Positions 34,801 to 42,941 of a stretch of DNA of 57,379 nucleotides are shown here, in pieces. The notes below the pieces were generated by a model. That model saw only the letters and a list, made by a program, of their open reading frames with translations. It had not been told where the DNA came from and did not search any database. How positions within the stretch are numbered: the stretch's first letter is position 1; each line of letters opens with the position of its first letter. A program made the position numbers and the translations under genes. The DNA is from CAYNLG01 sp964397995 (GTDB taxonomy: Bacteria; Planctomycetota; Phycisphaerae; FEN-1346): positions 1-57,379 of the forward strand of contig CAYNLG010000017.1 in assembly GCA_964397995.1 (NCBI GenBank). Reading direction: 5' to 3'.

Positions 34801-36398
34801 GCGACGATCAGCCGGTCGCGGAGCGTCCGGGGCTCGCTCGCGACGATCTTCTCGGCGGCGCCGGCCGCCTTCTCGGCCTCGCCGAGACGGGCGTATCCCT
34901 CGGCGATGGCGGCCTGCATGGCGGGATCGTCGGGGTACGTCGTCTCCGCTGCCGCCAGTGTATCGACCGCCAGGCCTGTCTGGCCGGCGGCGGCGGCACT
35001 GGCCACCAGAAGGCGAAGGCCGGCCGGATTGCCGGGCTCGGACGCCCGGAGGGCCTGGACCTCGGCGAGGGCGGCCTCGGCGAACCCGTCCTCCAGCAGC
35101 CCCTGAGCCAGGAGCGTCCGGGCCCCCGCGTGGTTTGGCGCCAGGGCCGTGACCCGCCGCAGCGCCTCGCGCGCGAGTTCGTCCTTGCCGGCCCGTATGG
35201 CCGCCTGAGCGTACGCATAGTGAGCGGGCGGCCAGTGTGGATGGTCCGTCTTCAGGGCGAAGAGGGCCTTCTCGGCCTCGCCCACCTGGCCGCGCTCCAT
35301 CGTCACCAAGGCCCGGATGAGCCGGGCGTCGCGCTGACGCGGCAGGTCCTCCAGGATGGCGTCGGCAAAGGTGCCGGCGGCGTCAATGTCGTCCAAACGG
35401 AGGGCGAGCCGCGACCGGGCCAGCTGCGTCTGCAGGATATCGGGGTGGTCCGGATGCTTCTCGAGGATGCGGTCCAGTTTGGCGGCGGCCGCCTCGAGAC
35501 TCTGCCGACCGGCCTCGGAAGCGGACGTCTCGCCGAGGGGACCGAGATCGTTCAGGATGAGCATCGTGGCCGCCAGCGGGGGCGGGTCGTCCATGCCCAG
35601 GATGGCCTCGCGGGCGGCATCGAGGGCCTCGGCGTCGTCCCGCCGGAGGCAGAGGCGCACGAGGGTCTCGGCGGCCCGGGACGAGACGGCCGGCGGCTCG
35701 GCCTCGGTGGCGCGGGCCACCGCCGAGGTGATCCCCTTCAGGAGCAGGGCGACGGCCCGGGCAGCCTCCTGATCGGCCCGCTCAAGAGCCGCGTCCGCCG
35801 CCTGCCGCTTGGTCTCCGCCTGGTCGGCGGCACCGACCTCGGCGGCGGTGTCGGCCTCGCGCTGGAGGCGGTATGCCAGACGCGTGCGTGCGGCATACAG
35901 ATCAGTCAGGGTCAGGGCGAGGGTCTCGGCGAGGTCCGGCATCGGCTCGGCCTCGGGCGCGAGGGCCGCTTCCAGGGCGTCGCGGGCCTTCTCAAGGTCG
36001 GCGATCGCGCCGCGGATCGCATTGAGCGGCAGAGCCGGGTCCTCCGACCCGAGGGCCTCGCGGGCAGGGTAGGCGAAGGTGTTTGCGCGGAGGCGCACGA
36101 GGTCGACCTGGCGCGGGGCGATCTCGATGGCGTCCTCGAGCACGGCCCGGGCCTCGTCGTAGCGCCCAAGGGCCGTGTGGGCCCGCGCCAGGGCGTAGTA
36201 CCCGCGCCAGTCGTCGGCCTTGGCGTCGACGTGTTTGCGGGCCAGGTCGGCAGCGCGGCCGTACTTCTGGGCGCGGAGGGCGAGCTCCGCCCGCGCGAGG
36301 AGCCTGTTGCCGCTGTTGCGGCGGACGTACCACAGGCCGCCGACGACGGCGGCACCGAGCATGCCCACGATGATGAGGACCAGCACGATACGTTTCAT
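31818..36398 (-). CDS. Giant TPR protein of the exosortase locus (PrsT-like)
   Basis: A 1526-residue protein made of one N-terminal transmembrane helix (about residues 4-26) and, to the end, degenerate 34-residue tetratricopeptide repeats rich in Ala, Leu and Glu (for example LARAELALRAQKYGRAADLA and ALWLLGRAYLAMDDEAACRKHW). In PEP-CTERM/exosortase loci a TPR protein called PrsT occupies this place; those are about 900 residues and lipoproteins, whereas this one is far longer and membrane-anchored. It is probably a periplasm-facing scaffold for polymerisation or export of the polysaccharide. It starts 18 bp after the exosortase stop and ends overlapping the deacetylase. Confidence 0.85.
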   Translation of the reverse strand: MKRIVLVLIIVGMLGAAVVGGLWYVRRNSGNRLLARAELALRAQKYGRAADLARKHVDAKADDWRGYYALARAHTALGRYDEARAVLEDAIEIAPRQVDLVRLRANTFAYPAREALGSEDPALPLNAIRGAIADLEKARDALEAALAPEAEPMPDLAETLALTLTDLYAARTRLAYRLQREADTAAEVGAADQAETKRQAADAALERADQEAARAVALLLKGITSAVARATEAEPPAVSSRAAETLVRLCLRRDDAEALDAAREAILGMDDPPPLAATMLILNDLGPLGETSASEAGRQSLEAAAAKLDRILEKHPDHPDILQTQLARSRLALRLDDIDAAGTFADAILEDLPRQRDARLIRALVTMERGQVGEAEKALFALKTDHPHWPPAHYAYAQAAIRAGKDELAREALRRVTALAPNHAGARTLLAQGLLEDGFAEAALAEVQALRASEPGNPAGLRLLVASAAAAGQTGLAVDTLAAAETTYPDDPAMQAAIAEGYARLGEAEKAAGAAEKIVASEPRTLRDRLIVAQALMRLGKRGEAEATLAEIARANPRSPGAHFLLGSVYFDTGRTLQAIEAFRTAVDLVPQASAYRLALARALLRANLVEEAREQVDAVLTRDPGHADAALLASQLAALLGESSDTDALLEGGLTGRSGRTLALAHLVQGAPEKAADVCRALLDDTPDDADALWLLGRAYLAMDDEAACRKHWTSALKVRPDDLRYYQHLAILLARERPIAEVETALAVVEGARSELVHMATASLLQRLGNHEAAAEAYGRVAEAAEVDEALRTVARVQRGRCLAEAGHGDLAALEFDRVPAESPLYGRAQLAKAAVLGSTGRADEANRLLASLHEAAAAEGAWSLVRRVGTLYLRTNQAEKALAVAEGAAAAAPTDPEPLMLQAAALTRLGRLDEAVQCYRDAVALQPGHLALHLRLAETLDQARRRSEALEALEALAEQGETGRGLALFQRGVLLSRWGLQAQAIAALTTLADSEAVTTPRVRLALGRALAALGEEETARQQLLAVPAYAEEYVEARQALAALAGTPDAKLAVLREAETAHPAPAFVVQRLAVLLQSDQPAEAVAAFEAHVADLEDGALPAPRVASAGLQAMLASGAHEKAAELAARVARGSGDTRWRYVAALLAVQTDPTTAAALLPPSDQASLFDALLGLCVAARTGGHTGPWAARVDWIRQQAADRGNGRAVPVSYRVLAALVGGDAEAAKSHLAGSEPAEPVAPAAMRELIGRGDTDAVRREAVTLLAATIAAEVGLADLSRGWAMAALEARPEAQWAAALAARGVEDADRLRAVAEAVKPADCVTARALRVSALRLAGKYAEAAEAAEALADAHPDVPDLRMIQAMACEGAGRLEAALPLYQAVWKATANPVAANNAAYLVSVLYPKDPAKLQEAFTLAEAAVEAAPGVGAFRDTCGWVAFLLGRHHDACRHLRTAIKGNPDSPEIHCHLGLAEQQAGHADLARWHLEAALATAEAMAADGRPLPKPVAEAVQLARAALADLQPPAEP

Positions 36399-36416
36399 AC
36401 CGCCAGACTCCTTCGG

Positions 36417-38045
36417 CTAGGGGAAGGCTCGATCAATGTGGGGCACCGCAGCCGCCAGGAGGCGTCCGGCGCGCCGCCGGGCCTCGGTCACGTCGCGGCC
36501 AACGGGGGTGGAGACGCGGATCAGCGCCCCGCTGCTATCGCGGCTGAGCAGGCCGTTGAGGAAGATGCGGACCTGCTGCTCCCAGAAACTTTCTGTGTAC
36601 ACGTTGCCGCACCGGTAGGTGTACAGGTAATAGTGCCGGTCGGTGCCGTTCTGGACGAGAATCTCGCGGCACGGGAGGACGGCGTGGCCGTCGACGTCGG
36701 CGAGGGCGACGTCGGCCTTGGCGATAATGTCCTGGCCGCCGCCTTCGAGGCAGAGGTCCGGGGGGTGGGTACCCTTGCGGTTGTCCTCGCTGAAGACGAT
36801 GCAGAAGTCGGTCGGCGGCATGCCGGGCCGGACGTAGCGGCGGAAGAGGTAGTCGCGTGTCTCGAGGATGGTGAGGGTCTGGTCGTCCATCTCCATGTCG
36901 TAGCTGCGGAGGCGTGCCCCGTCGACTTCGAGTTCCTGGGGGACGGCGGACCGCGCCACCTGGCCGGTCCACACGGAGGGAACCGAACGGTTCAGCCAGT
37001 GAACCCCCGCGGCCGCGAGGATGACCAGGATGGCTGCGACCCATCCGGCGCGGCTCGCGCCCGCCCGGACCATGGCGGGCCACGGACCCTCCTCGCCGGG
37101 CGCGCGCCCGTCCTCGAAGAGGGGGCGCACGTCGGCGGGATGTCCGACCCAGCGGCGGATTGCCAGGACGAGGCGCTCCAGGCCGAACATCATGCCGAAC
37201 GCGACGGCGTAGATCATCAGGCCGGAGACGTCATGGAAGAAGCCGGTCGCAACCTCGGTGTTCCAGATGTCGGCCACGACGATGAGGGCCACGATGCGGA
37301 CCGAGTTGCTGACGACGGCGACCGGGACGGACATCACGAAAAGGCCCAGCCGCCAGAGCCCGCGGAGCTTGCAGACGTAGGCGTAGAGGGCACCGAAGGC
37401 GATGAGGCTGATGAGCGTCCGGAGACCGTTGCAGACGTTGGCGATGACGAGCTGCTTGTCGCCCTCGAGGAAGACCTGGTTACCGGACTGCTCGGCCACG
37501 ATGCCGAGGCCGTTGGCCAAGGCAACGCCGGTATCGGCCGCCAGCATCTTCAGGCCGAAGTTGATCCGCGCGATGCTGACCTCCGGCAGGGGCACCATGA
37601 AGAAGAGGAACGCGATGGGGAACCAGAGCCGCTTCAGGGCGGCAACGCCCCACAGCATAAGGACGAGGCTGGCCAGCACGCCGAGGACCGTGAACCCGCT
37701 GGCGAAGTTGACGCGGGCGAGCGAGGCCACGAGGTGCATCAACAGGCTGCCGCCCAAAACGAAACCGCCCAGGAGGGGCCGCTTGCGCACGGGGAATCGC
37801 GTGTGGCGGACGAGGAGCATGGCGACTGCGAAGCTGACGATCGGCACGAGGGGGGCGTGGGTGTAGTAGCTCTCGCCCTCCATCAGGCGGTCGATGAGGC
37901 CAAGGTCCTCGCGCCGCCAGGCGGGGAACCACCGCCGCCACATCTCGCGGACGTTGTGGGCGTACGCGGCGACGAGGCCGAGACCCAGCAGGATCCACGG
38001 CACGGCCCGACGCCACGGCGATGGACGTGTGTCAGTCAACGGCAT
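36417..38045 (-). CDS. Exosortase fused to an EpsI domain
   Basis: A 542-residue polytopic membrane protein. The first 310 residues hold about eight transmembrane helices and the exosortase catalytic set: C205 in NVCNGLR, R250 in SNSVRI and H271 in FFHDVSG. Exosortases are cysteine transpeptidases that cut C-terminal sorting tags, such as PEP-CTERM, and release or attach the protein. After another helix (about 330-350), the C-terminal 190 residues form an EpsI-like soluble domain, which in many loci is a separate protein. The start ATG follows AGGGGGGA. No protein in this window has a recognisable sorting tail. The gene heads the TPR-deacetylase operon. Confidence 0.92.
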   Translation of the reverse strand: MPLTDTRPSPWRRAVPWILLGLGLVAAYAHNVREMWRRWFPAWRREDLGLIDRLMEGESYYTHAPLVPIVSFAVAMLLVRHTRFPVRKRPLLGGFVLGGSLLMHLVASLARVNFASGFTVLGVLASLVLMLWGVAALKRLWFPIAFLFFMVPLPEVSIARINFGLKMLAADTGVALANGLGIVAEQSGNQVFLEGDKQLVIANVCNGLRTLISLIAFGALYAYVCKLRGLWRLGLFVMSVPVAVVSNSVRIVALIVVADIWNTEVATGFFHDVSGLMIYAVAFGMMFGLERLVLAIRRWVGHPADVRPLFEDGRAPGEEGPWPAMVRAGASRAGWVAAILVILAAAGVHWLNRSVPSVWTGQVARSAVPQELEVDGARLRSYDMEMDDQTLTILETRDYLFRRYVRPGMPPTDFCIVFSEDNRKGTHPPDLCLEGGGQDIIAKADVALADVDGHAVLPCREILVQNGTDRHYYLYTYRCGNVYTESFWEQQVRIFLNGLLSRDSSGALIRVSTPVGRDVTEARRRAGRLLAAAVPHIDRAFP

Positions 38046-38094
38046 TCCCCCCTAGTGGGAAGCCCACGGCCGGCCTCTCCGGGGCGTGGTTCAC

Positions 38095-38100
38095 GTATAA
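38095..38100 (-). promoter_or_regulatory. Candidate -10 element upstream of the exosortase gene
   Basis: TTATAC on the leftward strand, 50 bp before the exosortase start, in the 174-bp gap after the FemAB-like gene. The -35 region is unconvincing, so read-through from the FemAB-like gene is also possible. Confidence 0.3.
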
Positions 38101-38219
38101 GGTACAGCGCTTCAGAGCGCATGCAAATGGCTTCTGTGCGGAGCGGTCTTCGCCCCAAGCCGAGCTTGGAAGCATCGCGTCGTCGGCGGTGCCCCTTCAG
38201 TGGAGCCATCGAGTTCCCC

Positions 38220-39293
38220 TCACGAGAGTTTCGCGATCAGACGCGGTCCAAGGAGGCGAGCGACCGGCAGCGGCAACCGCCGCCAGCACGCCGTCAGAAA
38301 CCGGTACTTGCCGCTGTCCGGCCTCACGTCCGGAACCGCCTCCCCTTCGGGCAAGACGTACTGCCAGTGCAACGGAACCTCCTCGGCGCCCCACTGTGCC
38401 TTGAAGCGGTGCGTGCCGGAACCGCGCGAGCTGCGGCCGAAGTCGAAGCACGGGGCGGCCCGGTTGCAGGCGGCTTTGAGCATGCCCCAGTAGAGCAGCA
38501 TGTTGGCACCGAGCTTCCGGAAGCGCCCGTCGGCAGCCGCCCACGGCACGCGGACGGCCTGCCGGTCGCACACGGTGAAACCGACGGCCAACGACCTGTC
38601 GTCGCGCCGGACCGCGTACAGGCGGACGGCCTCCCCGAAGTGGCTCCGAATGACTTCGAAGAACCGCCTGCTGTGCGGCGGGCTGCCGAGGTCCCGCATG
38701 TTCCGGACATACACGGCGTGGAACTCGTCCAGCGTCGCGTCACCTTCTCCGTGGAGGGTCAGGCCCTCTTTCTTCGGCTTGCGGACTTGGTTGCGGACCT
38801 TCGGCTTGAACGCGTCCCAGAGGGCGTCCGCGCTCGGGGGAAGGGGGAGCCGCAACGTCACCTTGTCCTCCCGCGAAGGGAGTTCCCCGGCCAACGGCTC
38901 CGCGTGACGAAACTCGACCCAGGCGGCACCCGTCTCCCGGCGAAGGGACGCCGCCGCCTCCAGAAGAGCCTGGCCAGCCGGCGGGCCGTCGGCGAGAATG
39001 CCGGCAGCGTCGAAGTAAGGGAGGCTGCATAAATGCGTCCCAAAGAGGACGCTCTTCTGGAGGACAAGCTGCAAGACACCGACGACGGCCTCCCCGCGGC
39101 CCGCCGTGAGATAGAACGGCCGGTTGCCGTAGGCTTCCTGCATGATAGGGCCCCAGCGCGGGTCATGCAGCAACGTCGCTGCCTCATGACCGGCCAGGTA
39201 TGCCGTCCACGAGGCGGGGGCCTCGCGTGTGACCGAGACGTCGGGTCGGGCCGGGGTGCTCGGGTCGGTGTGCGCGGTCGGGGGCCGGCTCAT
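38220..39293 (-). CDS. FemAB-like GNAT protein of the exosortase locus
   Basis: A 357-residue protein starting at the ATG at 39293; upstream codons lack family sequence. It has the FemAB/GNAT fold pattern seen in PEP-CTERM-system proteins: a YFDAAGILADG strand, WVEFRHAEP, KVRNQVRKPKKEG near the middle, a VYVRNMRDLGSPPHSRRFF segment and a late CFDFGRSSRGSGTHRFK motif. FemAB proteins transfer amino acids or acyl groups; in these loci the acceptor is thought to be an envelope polymer. It is leftward, just ahead of the exosortase, and divergent from capA with a 122-bp spacer. Substrate not determinable. Confidence 0.85.
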   Translation of the reverse strand: MSRPPTAHTDPSTPARPDVSVTREAPASWTAYLAGHEAATLLHDPRWGPIMQEAYGNRPFYLTAGRGEAVVGVLQLVLQKSVLFGTHLCSLPYFDAAGILADGPPAGQALLEAAASLRRETGAAWVEFRHAEPLAGELPSREDKVTLRLPLPPSADALWDAFKPKVRNQVRKPKKEGLTLHGEGDATLDEFHAVYVRNMRDLGSPPHSRRFFEVIRSHFGEAVRLYAVRRDDRSLAVGFTVCDRQAVRVPWAAADGRFRKLGANMLLYWGMLKAACNRAAPCFDFGRSSRGSGTHRFKAQWGAEEVPLHWQYVLPEGEAVPDVRPDSGKYRFLTACWRRLPLPVARLLGPRLIAKLS

Positions 39294-39337
39294 AGCGCCC
39301 CCCCCCGGCCCGGCCCGCGCAAGCCCCAAGCGAGCCC

Positions 39338-39367
39338 TTGCCCGGACACGGCGGCCGAACGTAGACT
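39338..39367 (+). promoter_or_regulatory. Candidate promoter of the capA-like gene
   Basis: TTGCCC at 39338-39343 and TAGACT at 39362-39367, spacer 18 bp, about 50 bp upstream of the ATG at 39416, in the divergent spacer with the FemAB-like gene. GGGAGG precedes the start. Confidence 0.4.
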
Positions 39368-39415
39368 GCCACCCCACAGACGCGGGCGCGTGCACAGACT
39401 CCCTGGGAGGCGGCC

Positions 39416-40510
39416 ATGGTCGAACCGGAATCGCCTGTGCAGTCGGGCGCGGTCCGGCTCGGCGCCGTCGGCGACCTCCTGTTGACGGGCGTCCCCGATA
39501 GTCAGCCTCGGGCCTTCGGGCCTGAGATCGCGCGGCTTCTCGACGGGTGCGACGTCGTCCTCGGCAACCTCGAGTGTACGCTGCCGGGCACCGGCGAGAC
39601 CGTCTCGACTGAACCCCGCGTGGTGGCCGACCCGGACGCCGTGCAGCAGATGCTCGCGGGTCGCTTTGACGTCGTCACCGTGGCCAACAACCACGCGTTC
39701 GATTGCCTCGCAAGCGGCTTCCACGCCACGCGAGCTCTGCTGGACCGCCTGGGCATCGCATGGTTCGGCGCGGGCGACACCCTGGCCGAGGCTGCCCGCC
39801 CGGCCCTCGTCGAGATGCGCGGGGTGCGGCTGGCTTTCGTCGCGGCAGTCGACGGCCGAAGCGGCCCCGCTCGCTTCGCGACTGGCGAGGGCTGGGGCGT
39901 GGCGCCGCTGGACGTGCCGCGCCTGGCGGATGCCATCGCGCGATTGCGCGAGCAGGCGGACCACGTGGTCGTGTCGGTCCACTGGGGCGAAGAGCGGTTC
40001 CGCATCCCTTCCCCCCACCAGGTCGAACAGGCACGGGCGTTGGCCCAAGCGGGCGCGTCCCTGATCCTGGGCCATCATCCGCACGTCATCCAGGGCGTGG
40101 AGGTGCATAGCGGCGTGCCGATTGTCTACTCGCTGGGGAACTCCATCGCCTGCGACGTCCCGTTCTCCGACGGCGACGTCATGACTTGGGACCGGACCGA
40201 GCGCACGGGGTGCCTGCTGATCGTCGAGCTGGGCCCCCACGGCGTTTCTGTGGCCGCCCAGAGGCCCACCTTCGACGACGGTCGCGTGGTAGAGGTCGAC
40301 CCGAGCGGCTTCGGCCGCCGCTGCATCGCCCGGACGAACCGGGCGGTGGCGCGCGGCATCACGCTCGGCCGATACCGGCGTGAGGCGTTCCGCGTCAAGG
40401 TGATGAAGCCCGTCCTGGGTCATCTTCGCTGGTCCCGTCTCCGGCAGTTGCGATGGCGTCATGTCAGGCGCGCCCTTGCGGCGGTGGTTCGGTCTTTGAA
40501 CGCGGAGTGA
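39416..40510 (+). CDS. CapA-family protein (capsule-associated)
   Basis: A 364-residue protein of the CapA/PgsA family, which adopts a calcineurin-like phosphoesterase fold and is needed for capsule or poly-gamma-glutamate production. Metal motifs are in order: AVGDLL with D20, LGNLEC (49-54), ANNHAFD with NNH at 91-93, SVHWGEE and GHHPHV near 219-224. No signal peptide or membrane helix is visible, unlike many CapA proteins. It is the only rightward gene in the exopolysaccharide locus, and its last 47 bp overlap the 3' end of the opposing PaaK-like gene. The actual reaction is unknown for the family. Confidence 0.9.
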   Translation: MVEPESPVQSGAVRLGAVGDLLLTGVPDSQPRAFGPEIARLLDGCDVVLGNLECTLPGTGETVSTEPRVVADPDAVQQMLAGRFDVVTVANNHAFDCLASGFHATRALLDRLGIAWFGAGDTLAEAARPALVEMRGVRLAFVAAVDGRSGPARFATGEGWGVAPLDVPRLADAIARLREQADHVVVSVHWGEERFRIPSPHQVEQARALAQAGASLILGHHPHVIQGVEVHSGVPIVYSLGNSIACDVPFSDGDVMTWDRTERTGCLLIVELGPHGVSVAAQRPTFDDGRVVEVDPSGFGRRCIARTNRAVARGITLGRYRREAFRVKVMKPVLGHLRWSRLRQLRWRHVRRALAAVVRSLNAE

Positions 40511-41906
40511 GGTCGGCGCTTCCGTCGTCCTGCGGCCCCGCCGCTCCGCTTGCGCGGAGGGCCTCGGCGACTTTGCTGATGACCATCCGGTGCTTGCCCG
40601 ACGGGGACACCGGGATATCATCGACTCGTTCAATGTGGACCGTGTCGTCACACTGGAGCCGTGCTCGGAGGATGTCCCGCGCCTTGGCCTCCTCCTCGCC
40701 GTTAAAGCGGTCATCCGTGACGAGCAACAGGCGTACCTCGCCGACCCGGTCTTGCCGAGCCTGAAGCTTGATGATGCCCGGGATGTGCTTCGCCAAGTAA
40801 ACGAAGACGTAACCCGCCAGCCACAGTCCCTCACTCGTCACGATGAAGTCAACGAGCCGTCCGCCGTTCACCGCGACGCCGCGCAGCATGCGGCCACAAG
40901 CGCATGGCTCACTCGAAAGCGTCACCATGTCGCCCGCGCGATAGCGGAGCATGGGCATAACCCAGCTGGCGAGATTCGTGACAACGAGTTCGCCGCTCCC
41001 TCCCGTCGGTTCGAGCATCTCGGGGTCCACCGTTTCGAGCAACAACTGCTCCTCGGTCGCATGCATCGTGCCTTGGCAGCACTCATGCCCGATAAGCCCC
41101 ACTTCGCGCAGACCGTACGAGTCATGGACGGGAACGCCAAAAGCGTTCCCGAGTAGGTCACGGTACGGCTCCAGGGGTTCGGCCGTGGTTACGATGCACT
41201 TGAGGCCCCGTCTTCTGAACGCGCCCACGTCGCGTCCCTGCATGCCGGCGAACTTAACCAGGAGAGCCAAGCTCGACGGGTACGAGAAAAGACATGCCGG
41301 CCTGAACCGCTGCCATGTCTCCAGACACCCCGCCACTCGCTCGGGACGGAGCCCGAAGCCGTCGGTGAACCCGTCGTTGACAAGCCAGTCGCGAACGTGC
41401 TTGAGGCGGTCCTGCTTGTGGATTTCTACGGGAGACCCCCAGAAGTACATCTCACGGTCGCCCCGCCGGATGCCCACCCATTCGTGGCCGCGGATGCGGG
41501 CCGCGTTGATTTGGGCTTCGCGGACCGAGCTTGTGTAAAACTCCAACGGCTCGTTCGTGGAGCCACTGGTGCGGGCCATCTGCACCCTCCCGCCACCATC
41601 CCGCCAGACCATGTCCTCCCGTCGGGCCCGGATAGTGGCCTTGGTCAGCAGCGGGAACCGCCCCAAATCCGCCAGCGACCCGATGCCGTCCGGCCGGATG
41701 CCCCGTTCGTCCATCACCTCGCGCCAGTACGGCGTGTGCTCGTAAGCCGCCCGCACCAAGTCCTGGAGGCGACGGAGCTGCAGGGCTTGGATCCGTGCGC
41801 GGGGCCACCACTGGCTCGCCTCCAGTTCCTTCAGCCGCGCAAACGTCGGGCGGCCCAGGAGCCGTTCCTGGAGGCGGTACAGCGTCCTGGCGATGGCCGG
41901 ATGCAT
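40464..41906 (-). CDS. PaaK/CapK-like adenylate-forming enzyme
   Basis: A 480-residue member of the phenylacetate-CoA ligase superfamily, close to CapK proteins of capsule loci. The AMP-binding loop is RTSGSTNEP at about 112-120, with a YGLREVG (A5-like) motif and a GELVVTNL segment further on. The family activates carboxylic acids as adenylates; in polysaccharide loci the acid and acceptor are not known. It lies 30 bp after the deacetylase-like gene and is the last gene of the leftward run, converging with and overlapping capA by 47 bp. The C-terminal tail beyond about residue 455 is the overlapping part and may be non-essential. Confidence 0.87.
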   Translation of the reverse strand: MHPAIARTLYRLQERLLGRPTFARLKELEASQWWPRARIQALQLRRLQDLVRAAYEHTPYWREVMDERGIRPDGIGSLADLGRFPLLTKATIRARREDMVWRDGGGRVQMARTSGSTNEPLEFYTSSVREAQINAARIRGHEWVGIRRGDREMYFWGSPVEIHKQDRLKHVRDWLVNDGFTDGFGLRPERVAGCLETWQRFRPACLFSYPSSLALLVKFAGMQGRDVGAFRRRGLKCIVTTAEPLEPYRDLLGNAFGVPVHDSYGLREVGLIGHECCQGTMHATEEQLLLETVDPEMLEPTGGSGELVVTNLASWVMPMLRYRAGDMVTLSSEPCACGRMLRGVAVNGGRLVDFIVTSEGLWLAGYVFVYLAKHIPGIIKLQARQDRVGEVRLLLVTDDRFNGEEEAKARDILRARLQCDDTVHIERVDDIPVSPSGKHRMVISKVAEALRASGAAGPQDDGSADLTPRSKTEPPPQGRA

Positions 41907-41936
41907 GCCGTCTCTCCGCGGTTCAGGTCCGCGTGT

Positions 41937-42941
41937 TCATGTCCAATAGGGCCGGTTGTACGCCTGGACCGCCTTCCGGAGGAGCGCGCGGCCAAGCGAC
42001 AACCGCGGCGGCGGCGATGAGCGGGCCGCATACCCTCCCTGACCGAGGGCGCGGGCCAGATCGCTGAACGTATAGACGGGCACGGTCGCGCGCCGCGCCG
42101 CAAGCCAGCGACAAAGCTTCCGGAAGCGCCGGATGACCACCCGGTTCGGCCGCCCCCCGTCATACTGCACGTTCCGCACCTTCATCAGGCTGAAACTGTG
42201 CAGGATGACGCAAGCGTCCACCCCCGAGTCAACGATGCGCTCAAGGGCCGCCCGCATCTCGTCGAACCCCACGGCCACAAGGTCCAGCGGCTTCGCCCGG
42301 TGCAGGCCGGGTATGCGCGGCTGGGTGCACCCCGAGACGGCCAGCTCCAGCACGTCGCCGTACCAGCGCGATCCGTTATACGGGTCCGGCTCGACGAAGC
42401 GGCACGAGCTCCCCGCGAACGGGAACGCGTAGCTCGAGTCGATCCGAACCCCCACGGACGCCACGTCGCGGAGCGACGCCTCCGAGGCCCCGAAGTTGCC
42501 CGCTCGAAAAGCGACGGGGCGGCGACCGGTCCACCGCCGGAGGCGGTCCGCCCCCTCGCGCACCAGGGTCCGCCGCTCCTCGCGCGTACACTCGGCGAAG
42601 CAGTCGGTAAAGGCAAACGGGCTGTCCCCCTGCCGCAGCCCGTAGTGCCAGTGGTTCGGATGCACGTGCAGCTGAACGTCCTGCCCCTGTTCGACGAGCA
42701 AGCGGCACGGCGCCTCCATTTCGCCTGGGTGGCCCTGCTCGTCGACGAACGGCTCGACGAAAAACGTGGCCGCCAGGCCCGACGCGCGGAGGATGTCGCA
42801 GATGAGGGGCAGGCCGAACGCGTTGCCGTTGTACCGCCCCATCACGGCGCGCACGGGCGGCACCGGTCGCAGTGCGGGGTCGCCCCACGCCCCGCCCATG
42901 CTGCACTCGACATCGACCGTGATGAAGACGCCAGGCTTCAC
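41937..42941 (-). CDS. Polysaccharide deacetylase-like protein (2)
   Basis: A 334-residue NodB-fold protein. The first strand has ITVDVEC with D10, and QLHVHP around residue 90 supplies a metal-binding histidine pair, followed by FRAGNFG and a late VDACVILHSFS motif. This form is often found in capsule loci and may be a deacetylase or an inactive relative. No signal peptide. Its start overlaps the stop of the glycosyltransferase/ATP-grasp gene by four bases, and the PaaK-like gene follows 30 bp on, so the three are probably one functional unit. Confidence 0.8.
   Translation of the reverse strand: MKPGVFITVDVECSMGGAWGDPALRPVPPVRAVMGRYNGNAFGLPLICDILRASGLAATFFVEPFVDEQGHPGEMEAPCRLLVEQGQDVQLHVHPNHWHYGLRQGDSPFAFTDCFAECTREERRTLVREGADRLRRWTGRRPVAFRAGNFGASEASLRDVASVGVRIDSSYAFPFAGSSCRFVEPDPYNGSRWYGDVLELAVSGCTQPRIPGLHRAKPLDLVAVGFDEMRAALERIVDSGVDACVILHSFSLMKVRNVQYDGGRPNRVVIRRFRKLCRWLAARRATVPVYTFSDLARALGQGGYAARSSPPPRLSLGRALLRKAVQAYNRPYWT

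Noticed and set aside
31947..39032. A 2361-codon open frame on the plus strand
   Set aside because: It is antisense to the TPR, exosortase and FemAB genes, has Arg/Gly/Gln-rich sequence with no domain, and is a by-product of GC-rich codon use.
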